Positions 45,861 through 58,200 are shown, numbered from the stretch's first letter. The stretch is DNA of 64,000 bases from Parapristionchus giblindavisi (GCA_943737045.1 CALSFV010000015.1:432501-496500), one strand, 5' to 3'. Program-made: numbers and translations. Notes: a model not told the origin generated them from the sequence alone.

Positions 45861-48800
45861 CTGCAGTGAGACCGAATCGGTACTGTGGATTGAGTGATCT
45901 ACCGATGCCCATATCGATTAGCATCGAAGTTGGCGCCGTAGGACTCAGATGTAGCGCGTACTCGAGCGCCGCCAGGACGCCCATTTCTATTATCAGCTAA
46001 AAATAAAAATTCAAAGATCAAACTCAGTTCACGATCGCACTTCATGGTGAAGGTACCGTACGCTAGAAGCGGGACGTACCGATTTGCGCATGATAAAGTA
46101 CATGGATGGATCGGGCACCCGCCGTTGCATCAATTTCAGTAGAAGATCATCGGGCACGACATCGCAGCCCATTCTGGAAAAGACATCAGGATTACGGTAG
46201 ACATGCTACAGTATGCAATGGTCAGATTGGAACGATTGGAACATTATATTATTACATCATTACATAGGAAGCCGATCTATCGATTAATTACCCCTGTCAC
46301 CTTCCACAAATCCTTTCAATTATTATTATTATTATTTCTCCTATCGCTTCTGTATTAGCTATCGTACCTGTCACGGGTGTATAAAATAAATAAATAAATC
46401 AACAACTAAAAATCAATATTGTCTCTTGTCTCATAAAATCAATATTATCTTAAGACCTAACTAACCTCTTGTCTCATTTCTCCTTCAAGAGCATGTCTCG
46501 CCATCCTCTTCTCCGCCCGTATCACCATATCGTCGATGCGACGCGGAAGCGCCAGAGACTGTCCTCCGACCCCGCGAGGTGTGGACGCGAACGTGGCCAG
46601 ATGATTCGAGAGTACCTACAAAGGTCAATGATCATTCAGATCATAGAGAGATAGATCAGCCTACTCTTTACCATTGTTGACATAATCAAATCAATGACAT
46701 AGTAAAAGCGAAATAGTAAATGATATGAACAGATCGACAGAAAGATTCTAAGGCATCGTTACATTTGCCTTAATATAAGGCGTACGGCGTAGACACGTAA
46801 GGTGAATGTAACGATGCATTACTCTTTATAAACAATTTTTTTTTAAATTTTTAAATTCAAATAACTCCGAACGATTTTAAAAAAATAAACGATTAAAAAA
46901 AAATGACATACTTGATCAAGATAGAATGCGACTCCATCTCTATCAGGCACTTGAACCATCTCCACTCCATTCAGAGTAACCACAACCGGAGGCACAATCT
47001 TGAGGAAGCGCATACTCGCTACCTGCACAGATATTGATCGATTAATCATATTCAATCGATAAATCAATAATCTATCAATCATCTACCGTACCTTGTCCGT
47101 CTGCAGGATCGTATCCAATTCGCGATACAGTTGATGCACACGCGACATTGGTTTCGCCTTCACTTGCTTACTGATCAGATAGACTATAGTCTGAAAGGAT
47201 GCAAGATTACGGTAGGAGTGAAAAAAGTCAGTTTGTGATAGGCGATTAAGGAAGGTGGAATAAAATCAATTTAAGAGCGCGCTATAGTAAATTAACCTCA
47301 AAATACAGGGGAGGAACGCAAAAGGTGATAATAAAGTGAGTTCTCGATCAGCAATAATGGTGTGGCTACCGTACCTTGCCAGACTGGGATCGCATCCGCA
47401 CTCGCTTCACGCATTGATTGCCCATTACGACGACTTCGTAGTGGAAGAAGAAACGGGCGATCACATCCATGTATTGTAGATTCTACAATATTCATATTTG
47501 ATGGAATAAATCATACATGGGGGGGGGGTACCTGGAGCTCTAGTCTACAGGGGGCATCCGAACAAAAAATGGTTAATTTTACAGGGGGCCTTCACTTTTT
47601 TTCAGAAATTTCACCAAAATACCATTTTTTACAAGGGGCATTCCACAAATTTTCGAAAAGCTCTAATTTTACAGGGGGCACCCCCATGTTGGCGCCCATG
47701 TATGGAATAAATAAATAAACAAATAAATAAAAAAAACAATGTGAAAATGATGATTGATGAAACCCTAAACTATAACTAACCTTAAGTGTGATCAGCTCTC
47801 CGGGAACATCAATCCTTGCTGTGAGAGGATCGAATGATGTCAGATATGGAGCTGCGAACTCCAGAGGAATCTTCCTGTATTAATTATCACTTTTTTCCGC
47901 AACTACAAATTATAACGAAAAAAGAGAAACAAGAAAATACCAGGAAATCAAATTCAGCAGTGGCCGTATGCATGAACAACGGGAAAACCGTTGTCCGGGA
48001 AAATGTGACGTCATTAGCGTAGGCGGAGGATTTTTGGAAAACGCCTCCGCTTACGCTATTGACGTCACATTATCCCGGAAAAGGGTTTTCCGTTGTTCAT
48101 GTATACGGCCACAGAAGAAAAAACGATGCACAACATTACATTTTTTAAACATCCATTCCTACAGTAAGACACATGTGTGTACCTTGGTAGACTGGCGAGT
48201 CGAACATCCAACTTCGTTCTCCATTCTATTGTCATATCTGCCATCTCTGATACCGTCATCGTCGTCTCTCTCGATAGATGTTGTAGTGTATCACGAGTGA
48301 AGGCGAAGGCAAACTGCAAAGAGAGAGGGATTACTCTAGGTACATCCAAGCGGGGGGGGATTACTGTAGGCACAGCAAAGAGAGCGGAATACTGTACGAA
48401 CACGCGGATAGATCGGAGAGTACTGCATAGTCAAGATACATAATCTGTTTACATAAGCTCATGACCGACAACGTCCGAACTACCGTAACCCACACTGTAC
48501 ACCACATGCCCATACCGTACCTCTTGTTCGTCTTCAACAAAGTTCTCATCCATTGCACTTCGTCTCACTTCAGCCTCTCTAATGTACAGTACTCATTGCT
48601 CTTGGAGAGCATCTGAACATTTCCTCACAATCTCGGCCACTGGCCGTACAGTGGCCACCATGGCATTGCCTGCGCACTGCAAATTTACACGATTTGTTCA
48701 GCGATCAATATCACATTTGTCGAAGCAACGTTAAAACAATGATTACTGCAATTAGTTACATCATTTCACATATATACTATTTTTATTATATTTCTCAAAG

Positions 48801-50916
48801 TTCCTCCTTTAATCGCATTTAAATTTTGAAACATCTTATTCGTGCTGGTTCTGTAGACAAAAGTGACCCGGTGATATGTGAGAAGCATTAGATAAGAGAC
48901 AGAGATAGCGAATCACCGGGTTGAAATTAAATATTATAGCGTCTTTGAAGGAGATTGCTGTTCACTTCCACATAGGGTCTGATAGAGAATGAATATACCT
49001 AATCACTTCATTCTGTAGTACAATAGCATATCGTAGATGTCGTTCCACCCATAGATCAGTCAGATCTCCAAGTGATACGAGTACTCGTTCGAGAGCAAGT
49101 ACATCAGCTGGACGACGATCCGATAGCAGACCTATAATAACAAGAGGTCGAATAAAATTTGTGAAAACCAGACCATATTTTTGTTTTTTTTTTGTGAAAA
49201 AAAAAGTTTTGTTAAAACCTGGCCACATTTTATGATGATCACAAAAAAATGAAAAGATGAAAGATCAACAAACCGATGAGGTTCGTCATTCGTGGGAATA
49301 TGAAGAATCTCTGCGGTGGATCGCTCTTCTCTTCGTCTGCTGCTGAACTCGTGCGCGGATCTCTCGTTACTGAAAGTACAATGAATACCGTGGATACGGT
49401 AGATACCGTAACCCTAAATCAACCCTACCGTTATCCTATAGTAGCCTGACCGAATACAGTAGCACATACCGTCCTCAATGATGTGTTTGCGTTCCGGTCA
49501 GCTGACGCATGATGTAGAGGGCGTGGAGTGGATGCATACGACATGTGGCAGCTACGAATCCACCAAGACAACCGATACCACGACGAATGTCCAGACATAG
49601 TTGGGGCAACCTGAACAAAGACATTGTTCCCTAAAATTTGAACGTCAAAAAGACCGCTCAACATAGAAACTCTCTCTCAAATAAATTGATTCCTTCATCA
49701 TAACATAAAGTACACACTCCAATACCCCGGAGTTACTCAAAATGAACTATCGCAATTACAGATCAAATCTGCGGACCGTAACGCTATCCTTATTGATCAA
49801 CCGTGTTACAGTATCCGCAATCTACAGTATACCCAAGATCCACCGTACCATTCGATCCAATAGTTCGTTAGACACGATCGTGCGTGCATCTCCAGCTCGG
49901 CTGGCAACGCCTCGGCCTCGTTATTGTTGATCTATAAGAAGATAACACAGGACTCAAACAACGAAGAAAGACGATACCAAAATTAATGAAGTCCTCGAAA
50001 CAATAAACCACATAGTTGACTGCACGATTGGAAAGTTGATCGCAACCAGACTTATCTATATTACAAACTGTTGTGTCAAATTTATGTACGATACAAAAAC
50101 AAAAACAACAACAACAATGACAGCTGTAAGTGGGATACCTCAGCAATCAGTCGCACTAGCCACACCGCCTTCGCAATATGTCTACGTGCTTTGAATTCGA
50201 GTTCGACTCTGAACGACGAAAATGTTTTAATTCAATAAATCATCAAATTAAATCATATGCAACACATGATCAAATCATGAAAAACCAATATTGAAACGTA
50301 CTTGGTACATCAACATAACACATCAAAGCGTTGACGCCGGCGGTCTCAGCTGGTTTGGCTGTCCTGTAACGAAATTAAATTAATAATATTAATAGATGTA
50401 CAAGAATAAGTATGCATGCACTTTAAATGTATTTCTTTAAAAATAAATAGGTTAGCTAGTAATGTGCCCTATGCACCTATGAATACATGAACCCTAGGAA
50501 CATCTAAGTTCATCTAAACTACGAAACCAGCCTTGGTGTGCTCGACAATCGCGGACACCATTGAAGCCACAGGAACGACGGGTTCAGTGTGAACACTGTA
50601 ATATCGACTGATCGCGATCGATTGATTTTAGCTTACAGATAGGCTGATAGCAGGCAGCATAACTAACGAACACGAATAAAGACAAAAAGACCATATGGTG
50701 AACAGAGGTATTGACAGTCAGACAAACTGGTAAACGGTTAGGCCTAAGGAACAGACAGACTGACAGACAACAAACTGACAGATTGAAGGTGTGCTCGGCT
50801 GCTTCATAGAGTCGAGCGTGTCGGAAGGTACGAGCAATCGATATTTGAGAATGAATGAGCCAATGTCCGGGCAGAGGAACGTGATTAACGCCAAAGTCTT
50901 GATGGAGATGAAGCAA
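45861..50916 (-). CDS. TRRAP/Tra1-like PIKK-family protein, C-terminal half
   Basis: Exons, 5' to 3': 50,916-50,776; ~50,585-50,520; ~50,365-50,303; ~50,213-50,140; ~49,928-49,850; ~49,617-49,465; ~49,372-49,272; ~49,132-49,010; ~48,670-48,520 (two blocks); ~48,315-48,185; ~47,875-47,780; ~47,482-47,372; ~47,195-47,097; ~47,025-46,912; ~46,617-46,485; 46,173-46,080; 45,996-45,861. FAT-like helices (HSQISIARTFRHARLYEAAE; TAGVNALMCY; LPQLCLDIRR ... LHALYIMRQL) lead to the kinase-like region (KIPLEFAAPYLTSFDPL, FLKIVPPVVV, VPDDLLLKLMQRRVPDPSMY). Tra1/TRRAP is a catalytically dead PIKK that recruits SAGA and NuA4/TIP60 acetyltransferases to activators in the nucleus. The expected C-terminal ~150 residues ending in a FATC motif were not seen below 45,861, where the CACTA region begins. 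Exon limits marked ~ are approximate. Confidence 0.75.
46275..46402 (+). mobile_element. Truncated LINE 3' end in TRRAP-like intron
   Basis: A short unique piece with ATTATTATTATT, then ACCTGTCACGGGTGTATAAA and an AAATAAATAAATAAATC tail. It resembles the tails at 31,120 and 63,720. Confidence 0.5.
47510..47710. repeat. Small repeat with ACAGGGGGC units and inverted ends
   Basis: ATACATGGGGGGGGGTACC at the left and GGCGCCCATGTATGG at the right are partly inverted. Three TTTTACAGGGGGC-type units lie between. It sits in a TRRAP-like intron. Confidence 0.6.
47962..48114. repeat. Hairpin MITE, about 150 bp
   Basis: TGGCCGTATGCATGAACAAC pairs with GTTGTTCATGTATACGGCCA. The inner part GTGACGTCATTAGCGTA/TACGCTATTGACGTCAC also pairs, leaving a short loop. 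It is within a TRRAP-like intron and would be transcribed as a stem-loop. Confidence 0.85.
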
Positions 50917-50974
50917 CTGAAACAAGTCATTATTGATTGATTTGAGAGGTTTGATTATCGATTATTCAACATTG

Positions 50975-51070
50975 GATCCTATAGTAAGACAAATGTATAC
51001 CTTGGTAGATTGGCGAGTCGCACATCCAACTTCGTTATACACTCTATCGTCCAATCTGCCATCTGTGATA
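50975..51070 (-). pseudogene. Duplicated piece of a TRRAP-like exon
   Basis: About 90 bp including a splice donor (CTACCAAG followed by GTATAC on the minus strand) match the exon end at 48,180-48,250: both encode TKLDVRLA-LPR. The copy lies upstream of the first recognised exon, so it is a partial segmental duplication or a remnant of an older tandem duplication. Confidence 0.75.
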
Positions 51071-51071
51071 G

Positions 51072-51550
51072 AAGTTTTCACATGGGGCGTAAACGAAAGC
51101 GAAACATATCATTGAGTAAAGGTCAGAGCATGTAAACACAACGGGACCACTTACACTCCATGCACACAATCCGCGCCACTATTTTTCAGGCTGCGGTGTA
51201 CCATGTGGGCGCCAACAGATTTTTGCACTATTTTGCGCATTTTGAGAGCTGGGTTTTCGAAATTTTTCGCTTTCTCGACAATTTTTCGTTAAGCAAATTT
51301 CACGTATATGACAATTAGGGAGGAATACGAGGCACATAAACGCGCGAAAACGTATATCTGGAAAAAAGTTTTCACATGGAGCGTAAACGAAAGCGAAACA
51401 TATCATTGAGTAAAGTTCAGAGCATGCAAACACGACAGGACCACTTACCCTCCATGCACACAATCCGCGCCAGCATTTTTCAGGCTTACTAGTTCCATGT
51501 GTGCGCCAACAAATTTTTGCACTATTTTGCGCATTTTGAGAGCTTTGAGA
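51072..51550. repeat. Two-copy tandem duplication, period about 293 bp
   Basis: AGTTTTCACATGG-GCGTAAACG begins at 51,072 and again at 51,364. Both copies continue through TATCATTGAGTAAAG, CCATGCACACAATCCGCGCC and TTTTTGCACTATTTTGCGCA. Open frames here are duplicates without recognisable domains. Confidence 0.75.
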
Positions 51551-51651
51551 GCTCAAATTTGAATCCCACGGCGGTTCAATGAAGAGAAATCGCTACATTT
51601 AACTTTGGCTTGAAGGCTCTTGCATTACGAAAAATCGGCAAAGTTGATTTG

Positions 51652-51726
51652 CACTGGGCGGGATTCGAACCTACGAGGTTCGGATCTCTAAACAAAAGCT
51701 CTATCCACTAAGCCATCTCGGCATGT
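51652..51726 (-). pseudogene. Degenerate tRNA-like sequence
   Basis: The minus strand has a good A-box-like D arm (GATGGCTTAGTGGATAGAGC) and B-box (GGTTCGAATCCCGCC), about 45 bases apart. The acceptor strands do not pair and no proper anticodon stem forms. A tRNA pseudogene or SINE head is the likely explanation. From 51,727 to 52,218 no gene is seen. Confidence 0.55.
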
Positions 51727-52218
51727 CTCGCGAATCGTAAAACTCGATGATAGGTCTAGTCAGAAGCGAGCGCCCAGATATACCGTAATCAACTTTTGCG
51801 CTGCTCATCATCACTCAGTTTGCGATACTTCCTTTCTCAGGCAAGAGCTTCTTAGTTACTATCATTGAGCCGCCGTGAATCCTCCTGCAATGTTTAACTT
51901 GTAAAGCACTTAAGAGCTCTTTAAATCTCATCGCTTTCACCTGTTGCAAAATGTTTGAATGATTGCGTTATTCATCTAGGTTAGAAGCCTGCCATAATAC
52001 TTCGATAAAAGTATTGCTTGGTATGAAAACAAAGCCGAACTGTGACCTAGATGAGAGATACTATTATCGGAAAACGTATGCTCTTTACACCTAGCTTGAG
52101 ATGTACCGATTTCCTTCATGTTGTAACATCATCCGTTCTCATTGTCAGATCACTATTGTTAGTTTATTCGTTGTTTCCATGAATATTCATAGCTATTTAC
52201 AGGAACGACTATCCAAGT

Positions 52219-52868
52219 ATGACTAGAGCAACTAGGAGATCAAGTACTGGTCCTCTTATGGCACTCTCTCTCTCTATGGCAAAGGAAGTAAGACTTCAAC
52301 ATGATATCATTCTAGTCAATCTCAATTCTTATGAGCTTGACAAACGCTTAGGGATATATAGACAAGTCTATGAAATGTGCCACGAATGGTTTTAAGCTCG
52401 TATTTCATAATGAAAATTAAATGTTCATTTAGGAACCGAGAGGAACGCCAAGGTGCTTGCGACTGATGAGAATCATAACGGAGTGAAAGTAGATAATAAG
52501 GATGTTCCATCAACTCCATTTGCTCCAGTCTATGCTCCTAAAGCACGTGGAAGAAGTATCATATCGAAGTCGATCCAGAAGGCTGCTAGAAATAAGAAGA
52601 TGACGGCTGCAACTAAGCGAAAGATAGAAACGCAACCAGGAGATGGGTCAGTTTAATCATTGATTGATTGTGTATAACTATACTTTCTTAATGGGTTGTA
52701 ATTGTCTATGGTTGTAGTGTCGATAATGCGGTAGAGGCACCGAAGAAGAGAGGAAGAGGAAACTGGAGAAGGACTAAGAAGAATGTTGGAACCGTTGCCA
52801 AGTTCGTTATTTTATTCATTTGTATGGTCTCGGTGAAGGAACGTATCGTTTGTACTCACAATAATTAA
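52219..52868 (+). CDS. Small basic protein, function unknown
   Basis: Exons 52,219-52,287, 52,441-52,646 and 52,718-52,868 join in frame (phases 0 and 2). The start is the ATG after an AG acceptor at 52,202-52,203, which could be a trans-splice or cis-splice site. The product is ~142 residues and lysine/arginine-rich (KKRGRGNWRRTKKN resembles an AT-hook-like or nuclear-localisation patch). The C-terminal 20 residues become hydrophobic and may be intronic read-through if a later donor is used. The acceptor at 52,440 is chosen to keep frame; the nearer AG at 52,432 would not. No known family recognised. Confidence 0.5.
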
Positions 52869-53100
52869 ACTGACTCATCTCCTGGTTGCGTTTCGATCAG
52901 TTTAATTATTGATTGATTTTGTATAACTATACTTTCATAATGGGTTGTAATTGTATATGATTGTAGTGTCGATAATGCGATAGACGCACCGAAGAAGAGA
53001 GGAAGGGGAAACTGGAGAAGGACTAAGAAGAATGTTGGAACCGTTGATAAGTTCGTTCATTTATTCATTTTTATGATCTCATAGAATGAATGCATCGTTT
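52650..53100. repeat. Tandem duplication of an exon, period about 249 bp
   Basis: The region from TTGTATAACTATACTTTC through GGAACCGTTG-CAAGTTCGTT occurs at 52,668-52,815 and again at 52,917-53,064. It duplicates the third exon (VDNAVEAPKKRGRGNW) with a few substitutions (VDNAIDAPKKRGRGNW). The second copy could be an alternative or additional exon. Confidence 0.8.
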
Positions 53101-53485
53101 GTACCATACGTGGGCGGCATTGTCGCCAGCGGCAAGATCCACCCGATTTTGGAGCAAGACCCACTCGATTTAGCAAAAAATCAATCAAGAATCAGATTAT
53201 AGCTTTTTATGCTATATTTTTGTAACAAGGAAGACTAGACGACAAGCTCACTCGAGACTAACTTTATCATGATAGGAGGGGGTTTATATAGGGGAATGGG
53301 TCGTGAGGAATGACGATGCAAATGGAATGAGGGGAGATCATTCTGGTATGATCACCCTCCTGTGAACGGTCTACACGGGGGGACCCAACTGTAATTATTA
53401 GATAAGAGTAGATCAAAACAAACAAACCACAACACCACTAGGGGAAGGGAAGGGGTGTTTAATCGATAGAGAGCGTAAGGTAAAC

Positions 53486-53567
53486 GTTCATTCCAAATGA
53501 ACATTTGCCAAAATTGGAAGAATGCATTGAAGATTATCATGGCCCCTGCGCAAGGATGACACGCTAA
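53486..53567 (+). ncRNA. U6 snRNA-like sequence, probable pseudogene
   Basis: The core ATGGCCCCTGCGCAAGGATG followed by ACACGC is the invariant central region of U6 snRNA, preceded by AAATTGGAA-AAT and a 5' stem-loop GTTCATTCCAAATGAAC. Two catalytic motifs are altered: the ACAGAGA box reads GCATTGA and the AGC triad reads ATC. The 3' region after ACACGC diverges. A functional U6 keeps these residues, so this is probably a retro- or duplication-derived pseudogene. From 53,101 to 53,485 no gene is seen. Confidence 0.85.
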
Positions 53568-53621
53568 TGAATCCTTAGTCTACGTTTTCCTATCCATTGT
53601 TGTACCATTTCCATTTCAGAC

Positions 53622-54087
53622 ATGCTATTCAGACACAGAATAGGTAGACTTAGAAGAACGACTACGGCCTGGTGTATTAGAAGTTTCAAGTCTCGAGCAT
53701 TCCGTAAGAAGTTTAGCACGCTGCTCTTCGCGATTGCCTTCGTTCCTATCAGCATCAAGTGCGGTTGGTAAGTTTTTCCACGTGTTTGCCTAAGCACTAA
53801 GTAAATTTTTTTTCAGGCTCGGTGATCTGATATTCAAAACCGTAATGGGGAGTCTCGCATTTGGAACTCACTGTGATAATTTCTGGTCAGTGTATTTTAT
53901 CTATATATGACTCACTGGACTAAATTTACATTTGCAGGGATGCGGATGGAGAGGACAAACCCGTGAGAAGCGTACGTGATGTGGAGTGTGGAGGTCAACC
54001 TGAAGTGAGTAAATTAAACAACTTTGTCCCTCCTTTTAGTTGGAATTAATTCAGGACGAGAGATCAAACCGTGCTTGGAGTCAATGA
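53622..54087 (+). CDS. Small single-pass membrane protein, unknown family
   Basis: Four exons, 53,622-53,767, 53,817-53,885, 53,938-54,004 and 54,055-54,087, join perfectly in frame to give 104 residues from ATG to TGA. The first ATG follows an AG acceptor (53,618-53,619) by two bases, as expected for a trans-spliced nematode mRNA or an upstream untranslated exon. The N-terminus is strongly basic (HRIGRLRRTTTAW), followed by a hydrophobic helix (STLLFAIAFVPISIKCG), then a short acidic tail. Complete structure and clean introns argue for a real gene; I do not recognise the family. Confidence 0.7.
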
Positions 54088-55009
54088 TCACGTCACACGA
54101 CGCACACCCGACTACTTCCTCTAAGACACTACACTACAATATACGACGACTACTATGGCAGATGTTTTTGCATGCGTAGACGATCATCGGTGGGAGCCAT
54201 GCAGCCTGAGGCATCCCGACCATCCTCTTCTCCCACAACTTACAATCTCTGAATACGAATCCCCCGTGAACTGTGACATCCTTTAAGCGATAATATATTG
54301 AATACCGTAATCCTCCCTCTTGTTCATTCGTCGATCCCCTTGTCTCAAGTTGATAGTGTGTTTATCGATTTACGACTACTACTGTATACTGTATGCCCTT
54401 ATGATATATAGCGACGAACTCTTTCATGAAATTTTTAACAATAGAAAATGAATTATGATAAGTTTGAGAAAGAATATTTCACCTTCGATATGAGCCCACT
54501 CGAATTGTTCAAATTCCTTGTCTTGTGTAGCAAACGCGTCGATCATTAACGAACGATAAAGTATTCTTTAATCTCTACGTTCGTGTTGTACTCTATTCCA
54601 GAGATAGATTCATATTATTGATTCATTTAGTCTTATCAATTGTTTTTCCCTCTCTCATACTATCCAAAACGGTTTCATTCTATCATTTTTCATTTCTCGT
54701 TTGATTTACACCCAAGAGTATTTATAATATGGTAGTGAATAGTTTTATATCACAATAATTGTCGGACATTTGTGCAAATAATTTATAGTGTTGTGTCTCC
54801 TATTGATTGCTTCCCTTTTCTCATTGTATGGCATAGACATCGAATGGATATATCTCCATCTTACCCCCCCCCCATTTGTTTTGTTTATTCTCTAATCTCT
54901 TTAGTCCCTATCTACAGGTTCTGTGATGTGTTGATTGTTTCCATCTCTTATGAAGTAATAGTCACCAAGGGAGAGATTGGAACACTTTATTCCATCATCC
55001 CATTTGGGC
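54088..55009. other. No supported gene
   Basis: AT-rich intergenic sequence with TACCGTAAT and CTACTGTATACTG words. An open frame at 54,772-55,143 crosses into the inverted repeat at 55,010 and is not judged coding. Confidence 0.4.
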
Positions 55010-55102
55010 AAACCCGACTGCGCAACCACACAACCGCGCAACCACACAACCAACCGTATACCGCACAACCACACCATAATTCCGCACAACCAAACTTACA
55101 GA
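55010..55102 (+). repeat. Left copy of ~95-bp inverted repeat flanking the MULE region
   Basis: Begins AAACCCGACTGCGCAACCAC and ends ...CCGCACAACCAAACTTACA. Its inverse is at 62,050-62,145. It includes tandem GCAACCACACAAC units. It lies 117 bp before the MULE-like start codon, where a terminal inverted repeat would be expected. Confidence 0.75.
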
Positions 55103-55218
55103 AACTGTTTTTATTTATTTTTAAAATAGTTTTATATTTATGAACCTCTTTCGTTGTCAATATTGTGTAACATCGAAAAATTAAAATTTCACACATTTCA
55201 GGACCTGTTAGACTCAGA

Positions 55219-58200
55219 ATGAGTCATTCGTATGGCTCGTATGAATATCATGGTGATGATAGGGAGTTTTTCGATTATGAAAATGAATATGGACATCAAG
55301 AACGGACAATTGAAGAGGAGTATTCAGACGAAGAATGTATGAATGATGTGTATATGGATGAAGGAGATATGATTGGAGACGATTTGAATAGTGGATTCCA
55401 GGTTTTTAATTTGAAAAATATTTCCACGTTTTTTTTCTTTAGAAATTTGATCAAGATTTCGTATATGTTTCTGTGTCATGTTCATCAATTGGATCGATTG
55501 CGGAATTATTCTCGTCTATTGAGTAAGTGATCATTTGTTGAATGACGTTGTACGAGTATGTATACGCACTTTAGCATCCCTCCTCACGCAATTAAGCACT
55601 CGCACGTGTCATCACCTCCCAACACTTCTAATGGTCCCATATCCTTTACCTATTTCATCAATGTATTATCACTTGCATCACCAGATGATATATACGTTGA
55701 TAATCTTGCCCCTTGGGGTAATAAAAAACGTAAAGTATGAATTTGTAAAAGTGAGACAAAAAATATGTATTACAGATAGTGCAACTACCAAGAAGGTTAA
55801 GGCCGATGTAGGAGAAGATGGGAAATTTGTAATTAATAAAGATGGCAAAGACTACGTGAAATGCTACTCTATCAGACATATTAACTTCCGTCGTCTAAGG
55901 AAGATAGTTAGTTTCCTTTAAAAAGAAACAACTATAATAATTAAAAATTAAGATTCTTCGTCCACTTAAAAACGGAGTAGATTTTGGTTATTCAATAGTA
56001 ACTTATATTTATGAATGTGCAGGAGATCCTATTGATCATAGTTTACTCAAACAAGTTTGTCGTTAAAAAACAATACTTTCAACAAAAGGTATTTAAATAT
56101 ATAAAATATATTTTGAGCGAGTACCTCCTTCAAATTTCCGAAAAGCGAAGGAAATGCTTATCAATGGAAAGAATGCATTGAAAGTAATGCACACATGCCA
56201 CTTGACCAATAAACAGGTAAATATAGTATAGTGATAGTGATATAGTGATGTATAACGTTTCAAAAATGTACTTATCGTACAGGTGGAAGATACGGGAAGA
56301 CGTATCGAGGATCGTCCTCGAATGAATAGAGGACCACCTCCATCAATAGACTGGAAAAAAATCGATATGCTTGTGAAAGACGGTGGTTTTGTAAAGTTAG
56401 AACACTCAAATGCTGATGGAAAGATATTCATATGTCAAACTGACAATATGAAAGAGGCAAGTACATTATCATGCAAACAAATTTAAAAAAATAACCGCGT
56501 TAAGGTCATGATGTCACATTTATTGACAGAAAGAGAGATTCTAGATGTAAATTATACAACAAAATACCAGCTAGATATTTATGATTCATCCACTCTATCC
56601 GGTAATGAAACTATACATATATGATTAATATCAATCAACATTCAGATATGTACAGGAACAAACGGGATGGATCTTATCCTGGAGTTTTCTGTATGGATAT
56701 TACTTTCAGTATTGTTGATGGATTCTATCTCACGGTTCTAGGTGTGTATAGTCCTTCATTTCTGTAAGTTGTTTGAAAGTTGATTTGAATTGATGAGATG
56801 TAATTCGATATCCTCAGGAACAAAGAAGGAACTAAGCATAAGTTCATCGCCGTTGCATATATGTTGTCATCACGAAGAACAAGAAATGAATTTTCTCTGT
56901 TTGGAAACTTTCTGCAAAGTGTCATAGAGAGAAATGGAGGAAACAGATATATGAGAACTCTGGGATCAGATGGGGAAGCTGCTTTCGATGCATTGTTAGA
57001 GGTAATAGGAAATATTTATAAAATGAACTAAAAAAACATGTACTGAACAGAGAAGAGATTTGTTATGGTCTAGATTTTCACTAAGATCTCGTATAATGGG
57101 CGGAGTATCCATTTTACCATATACAACAAATGCAATTGAATCACTGAATGGAATGTTGAAACTCGATTTGGGTAATAGAAGGCATTCACTTAATGAGCTA
57201 ATGTCTAAGCTAAAAGACTATGCGTCAGGTATATCTTCATACTATTATAAAATACGATAAGACTTAAACAGGGCAAGATATGGATATGATGAAGTCTTTG
57301 TATTGTTGTGGACGAATGAGATTCGAAGGAGTTACAATCAATAATGAAAATGAATGGAATTCTTTGGATCAAATTTGCAAGGAGAAGATACTCAAAAGCG
57401 CGGGGCTATCACCAGGACTCGCTGCTCCCCAATCCACGCTTCCTGAATGTTTTCTAGTTCATAGTATGATTTTCTTGTTCATAGTATGATTTTCTTGTTC
57501 ATAGTATGATTATCATTTGAGTTCTATATTTTAGTTCCCATTGGGAGAATGAGAGATGAATGTGTAGAAAACATAAAGAATACTCAAGTAATCAAGTTCG
57601 ATGAGGCTACTTATATTTGTCTTGATTCCTTCAAAAGAGCGTATGAATTCGATTAATTTAATTCAATTATATTATTTGATATCGTCTTTTCAGTATATCA
57701 GTTTCATTCTCAAATTACACATTGAAGTGTAACAATAGAAATTGTTGTGGGCAATTTGCTCCTCTATTCTGCGCACATAGGTATTCAAATATATTGATAA
57801 TATCGATGAACCATTCATGGTTTCCAGTCTGGCCGTATTGGTACATCTAAAGTTGAATAACGAAGATATGCTCAAAGTACACGACCAAATGAATGGTACC
57901 ACCATCAAGTGGGTCAATCCGAATCGTAATGGAGGGTTAAAGGGGTATAGAAGGAGAGAGGGTGAACGGGCAAGTGCTCGAAACTACATTAGAGAAACAG
58001 CAGGATTCGTTCCAGGTTTGAAATCTCTGTTGTTTTCCATATTGATTGTACTTATCATACAGATAATATTCTTCAAGAATGTAATGGAGTACCTCGTCGT
58101 GGATCTCGATCAAATAATGTTGATAGTGAATATATCCTTCGTGAAAGTGAGTTGTGGTAAATATAACGGTTTAATGGGTTCATTTTTTTCTATTAGATTG

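Noticed and set aside
51652..51726. Functional tRNA
   Set aside because: Acceptor strands do not pair and no anticodon loop forms, so it is listed as a degenerate sequence.
54772..55143. 123-residue plus-strand frame
   Set aside because: The second half lies in the inverted repeat at 55,010; composition is low-complexity (TTAQPHNQPYTAQ) and no splice-compatible neighbours were found.
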